From an uncultured Planctomycetaceae bacterium (GTDB lineage: Bacteria; Planctomycetota; Planctomycetia; Pirellulales; Pirellulaceae), in the NCBI GenBank assembly GCA_903863885.1, contig CAIPEB010000727.1, positions 1 through 40,632 on the forward strand: a stretch of DNA of 40,632 nt, written 5' to 3'. Under the pieces are notes generated by a model. That model saw nothing but the letters and a program-made list of their open reading frames with translations, had not been told where the DNA came from and made no database searches. The translations under genes and the position numbers were made by a program. Positions within the stretch are counted from its first letter, which is position 1, and every line of letters begins with the position of its first letter. Shown here in pieces: positions 38,183 through 40,632 of this stretch.

Positions 38183-38687
38183 GGCGAGGATCCTATCTTT
38201 CCAGGGAGAGCCATCGAAGTCGCATCAGCCTACCATCAGCCGCCCCCGCCGTCTAATTCGAACACAGACACCCACCCTCCGGCCGTTTTGTCCGCACCGG
38301 ACGCAGACACCCACTCTCCTCACGCCGGCGCCGTGTGGGTGTCTGTAGGCGGTACCGGCCGCCGTTGCTACGCTAGACATCCCCGCAGCGTTCGCGGCTT
38401 GGTCGAAAAACCCAGAAAAATTCCTCGAAAGCCAAGCCATGCGCAGTACGTGTCGCTCCCGCCGCGGGGAAGCCAATCTGACAACATCTCGCAAACCCTG
38501 AAATCTCAAGGCAACTCCGAACATCGCAAACGGCTCCCCCCCTGATCTGACCCGTTGCGTCGTCAGTTTTGAGGCAGTAGACTCTTCGAGCGGGCAACCA
38601 CTCGGCCGTTGTCCAGGGCCAAAGTCCTGCGACAATCAATGGTGCTTGACTCTTTTCTGTAACCCAAGTCCGATTCAGGCTGCCATC
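38183..38687. other. Intergenic region with a short repeat cluster
   Basis: About 505 bp without a convincing gene, upstream of the leftward GH127 gene and the rightward lipoprotein gene. The left half holds the CAGACACCCAC repeats listed separately. The right half (38400-38640) is unremarkable. TTGACT at 38646-38651 is a possible -35 for the lipoprotein gene, but the hexamer 17 bases on (TCCGAT) is a poor -10. Small open frames in both directions here have compositions typical of chance. Confidence 0.5.
38265..38345. repeat. Direct and inverted CAGACACCCAC repeats
   Basis: CAGACACCCAC occurs at 38265-38275 and 38304-38314 (39 bases apart), and its exact reverse complement GTGGGTGTCTG at 38335-38345. 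Copies two and three can form an 11-pair stem around a 20-base loop containing the palindrome CGGCGCCG; copies one and three could pair instead. It looks like a REP-like or small palindromic intergenic element, and could also be an operator or mRNA leader structure for GH127. Confidence 0.75.
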
Positions 38688-39983
38688 ATGCGCGGTAAAT
38701 ATGTCTGCTTGCTCTTGCTTACGCTCGCTTTCTCAGGCTGTACCGAAATGCGAGTTGAAGGCGATGCAAAAGTATTTCAGAGCTCTTCCCTAGGGTCGAC
38801 AATTCGCATCGTTATCGGCTTAGGATTGATCGGATTGGGAATCACTGCTTTTGTTGGCAGTGTGTTGCCCGACCGAATGCCAAACAACCGCACTGTGAAA
38901 CTCGGCGATAGGCTTTCTTCTGGACAGCGGGTAGGCCTGGCGCTTTTTGGTGGCGCTATGGGTTTCGTTGGATTATTCCTGGCTGCCATCTCACTCCTGT
39001 TTCCCAGCAAACTGCATGTGACTGTCTACCCTGATCGCGTCGCAATGGCATCCACATATTCGCAAACGGGTGGTAGAGAAGTCGTTGTCCCGTTTGCGGG
39101 ACTGTCTGCTGTTGAACTACGCGATGAACCGGGTATCGTTGGAAAGACGAGAACATTTTTGGTGTTTACTCAGAAAAGCGGAAGGGTGATCAAGCAGGAT
39201 GCGGGCAACAATGAAAGGCAAGCTGTGGAGACTATCCGCCAAACGCTTGCCGAGTATCAAAAGTCTGCTCCAGCCACCGAGAACAGCGTCGCTTCTGTTG
39301 CGCCTTCAAGTTCAACGGAAAGTGGTAGAGTTGAAAATCAGCGACCATTGAACTCTGGGGCCGTGCCGGCAGTCCGTCCATCTGGCCGCAACCATTCTCC
39401 AGCCCAGCCAACGGACAAAGAGTACCAACTCAAGCGATATGCCATCACAACTCTTAAGCCAGAAGGTTATCGCCTGGTTAGTCCTGGTGACTCATTTGCA
39501 CCTGGCGATAAGCTAAAAGCCTGCTCGGGGAGAATGTGGTTTTTTGTGACCGTTGTTGCCGTCAATGACGATGGGACAATTACCTGCAACTGGGACGACT
39601 TTCCATCTTTCACTTACAAAATGATGCGTGAAGATCTAATCACTGTGGATGAGACAGCGTCAAGCAACACGACTGCGACAACTGGCTCACCGTCCCCTGC
39701 TATAGTTCCGCCTACCTTGCCTCAGCAATCTACGCAGCAATACGCCTTGAAGCGTTACAAGATAACCATCCCAATCCCAAGAGGTTATGCAATTGTCGGG
39801 GCAAGTGTAGAAGTGAAAGTTGGCTCTAAGCTGCAAGCATGTTATGCAGGGCATTGGGAGTATGTAACCGTTGTCGCTGTAAATGAGGATGGAACGATTA
39901 CTTGCAATTGGGACAATTGGAAGTTGTTTACATACAAAATGGTGCGAGAAGATCTAATCGTTGCAGAGCAAAATGGTCATTAG
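38688..39983 (+). CDS. Lipoprotein with two membrane helices and a duplicated C-terminal domain
   Basis: 431 residues from ATG 38688; earlier in-frame non-ATG codons would disrupt the signal. A lipoprotein signal ends in A-F-S-G-C (Cys18). Two membrane helices follow (about 45-66 and 86-108), then a beta-rich PH-like segment (about 110-195), a Ser/Pro/Thr linker and two copies of a 70-75-residue domain (about 245-320 and 352-425). Each copy has L-K-R-Y, a G-D/S-K-L-x-A-C turn, V-T-V-V-A-V-N-(D/E)-D-G-T-I-T-C-N-W-D and T-Y-K-M-(M/V)-R-E-D-L-I. The W-D and the strand pattern suggest a small SH3- or Tudor-like barrel. No function is known. The region is visibly A/T-richer than the rest of the window. 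The next gene starts inside its 3' end. Confidence 0.8.
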   Translation: MRGKYVCLLLLTLAFSGCTEMRVEGDAKVFQSSSLGSTIRIVIGLGLIGLGITAFVGSVLPDRMPNNRTVKLGDRLSSGQRVGLALFGGAMGFVGLFLAAISLLFPSKLHVTVYPDRVAMASTYSQTGGREVVVPFAGLSAVELRDEPGIVGKTRTFLVFTQKSGRVIKQDAGNNERQAVETIRQTLAEYQKSAPATENSVASVAPSSSTESGRVENQRPLNSGAVPAVRPSGRNHSPAQPTDKEYQLKRYAITTLKPEGYRLVSPGDSFAPGDKLKACSGRMWFFVTVVAVNDDGTITCNWDDFPSFTYKMMREDLITVDETASSNTTATTGSPSPAIVPPTLPQQSTQQYALKRYKITIPIPRGYAIVGASVEVKVGSKLQACYAGHWEYVTVVAVNEDGTITCNWDNWKLFTYKMVREDLIVAEQNGH

Positions 39984-40632
39984 GCGTGACGGACAGTTGT
40001 TCGAAGGTTTACCTTTGTCATATTGGGACAGATGGCTATTGGAATGTCAGGCTAGATTTGGCCCAGCGCCCCGCGATTTCGATGTCGCCGCGCTCAGGAT
40101 GCTACTTGTCAATCCACCATGGGTTACAAAACTTAGGTTCGGTGACGTCTTAGCCAAGTTGGTGCAAAACAATACCCTTTGCGGTCTGTTCAAAACCGGA
40201 ATTGTTGTTTGGGGGCATGTAATTCAGGCCAACGAAGAACTATTCACACCCTCACCTTCCCTCGACTCGTATACGTATGATCGTGCAGGCGAGGTCGTTT
40301 TTGAAGTACATGGCGGCACACTTGGAACTCCTTTAGAACTTGAACGCGTTGCCAAGGAGTTAGGTAGTTTGAAGTACTCTGATGATCTGGATTCCGAATT
40401 GCAACCGTGGGCAGACTATTTGACTGCCGAGACCGTAAGGGTTGTGGGGTGGCAAGTTCCGACAAAGCTAACTGCATCAACAACTTGTTTTGTGTCTACC
40501 ACACTCTTCCGACGTAGCCACTTGCCAACCGGTGTTTTGCAGCAATCGCTTCTTCCGCTTGTCGTCGCGACAAAGCAGCCATACTTTGCGATGCCCCTAC
40601 CCAAAGAGTACTGGCCGCAAGATTTGCTTCAA
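39973..40632 (+). CDS. Unrecognised protein, N-terminal 220 residues (partial, runs off the window)
   Basis: An ATG at 39973 overlaps the last 11 bases of the lipoprotein gene in another frame and opens a frame with no stop to the end of the window, 220 codons. It begins M-V-I-R-R-D-G-Q-L-F-E-G-L-P-L-S-Y-W-D-R. Composition is balanced, with hydrophobic and charged residues spread as in a soluble globular protein; N-P-P-W-V-T-K near residue 47 and G-V-L-Q-Q-S-L-L-P-L-V later are notable but not diagnostic. No signal peptide or membrane helix is visible. I recognise no family. The short overlap suggests translational coupling to the lipoprotein and shared function. The A/T-richer base composition matches that gene. 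Confidence 0.7.
   Translation, partial: MVIRRDGQLFEGLPLSYWDRWLLECQARFGPAPRDFDVAALRMLLVNPPWVTKLRFGDVLAKLVQNNTLCGLFKTGIVVWGHVIQANEELFTPSPSLDSYTYDRAGEVVFEVHGGTLGTPLELERVAKELGSLKYSDDLDSELQPWADYLTAETVRVVGWQVPTKLTASTTCFVSTTLFRRSHLPTGVLQQSLLPLVVATKQPYFAMPLPKEYWPQDLLQ

Noticed and set aside
38225-38635. Small open frames in the GH127-lipoprotein gap
   Set aside because: Their products are Arg/Ser/Pro-rich, repeat the CAGACACCCAC units, and lack a ribosome-binding site; they look like chance frames.

Overview
The window (about 40.6 kb, GC-rich except at its right end) most likely comes from a planctomycete chromosome, and it carries the replication-origin neighbourhood. This rests on gene content: a short DnaA without domain I, a two-propeller quinoprotein with an embedded methyltransferase-like segment and a Cys-rich C-terminal region, a Tat-exported Gfo/Idh/MocA oxidoreductase, a GH127 glycosidase fused to a LamG domain, an SMP-30-type lactonase, and a DUF900 lipoprotein. 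I place it in the phylum with good confidence and no lower.

Layout, left to right. Bases 1-241 are the 3' end of a group II intron (last 48 codons of its reverse transcriptase/maturase, then domains V and VI). It lies just beyond the end of a leftward SMP-30/gluconolactonase gene. Next are a soluble PAS hybrid histidine kinase with two receiver domains and a LarA-like protein, both rightward. A large leftward glnE follows, then two tandem rightward moeA paralogues separated by three 18-bp tandem repeats; the second is fused to a periplasmic-binding-protein-like domain. A ccsA/hemX-like membrane gene overlaps hemA. A leftward scpB with an extreme Asp/Glu tail ends at a clear intrinsic terminator.

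The core (15.4-23.2 kb) runs rightward: a membrane TPR protein, a cysteine desulfurase, dnaA, a 430-bp intergenic region with DnaA-box-like sites (probable oriC), dnaN, dciA (DUF721) and gyrB. recF is not between dnaN and gyrB. Continuing rightward are a DapA/NAL-family aldolase, a CorA-type channel with SMN in place of GMN, an HPr-like protein with Glu at the regulatory serine position, and an APC-family permease.

From 27.2 to 38.2 kb the genes are mostly exported proteins: the leftward quinoprotein, a Dabb-domain protein with its own strong terminator, the Tat oxidoreductase, a rightward DUF900 hydrolase lipoprotein, and the leftward GH127-LamG enzyme. The last 2.4 kb is visibly richer in A+T. 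It holds a short repeat cluster, a lipoprotein with a duplicated C-terminal domain, and an overlapping unrecognised gene that runs off the window.

Functionally the window joins replication initiation and elongation (DnaA, DnaN, DciA, GyrB, ScpB), cofactor chemistry (two MoeA, HemA/CcsA, cysteine desulfurase), nitrogen control (GlnE), signalling (hybrid kinase, HPr) and a set of secreted or envelope enzymes. No CRISPR array, rRNA or tRNA gene was found. The least explained parts are the acidic ScpB tail, the divergent DnaA, the composite quinoprotein and the A+T-rich pair at the right edge.
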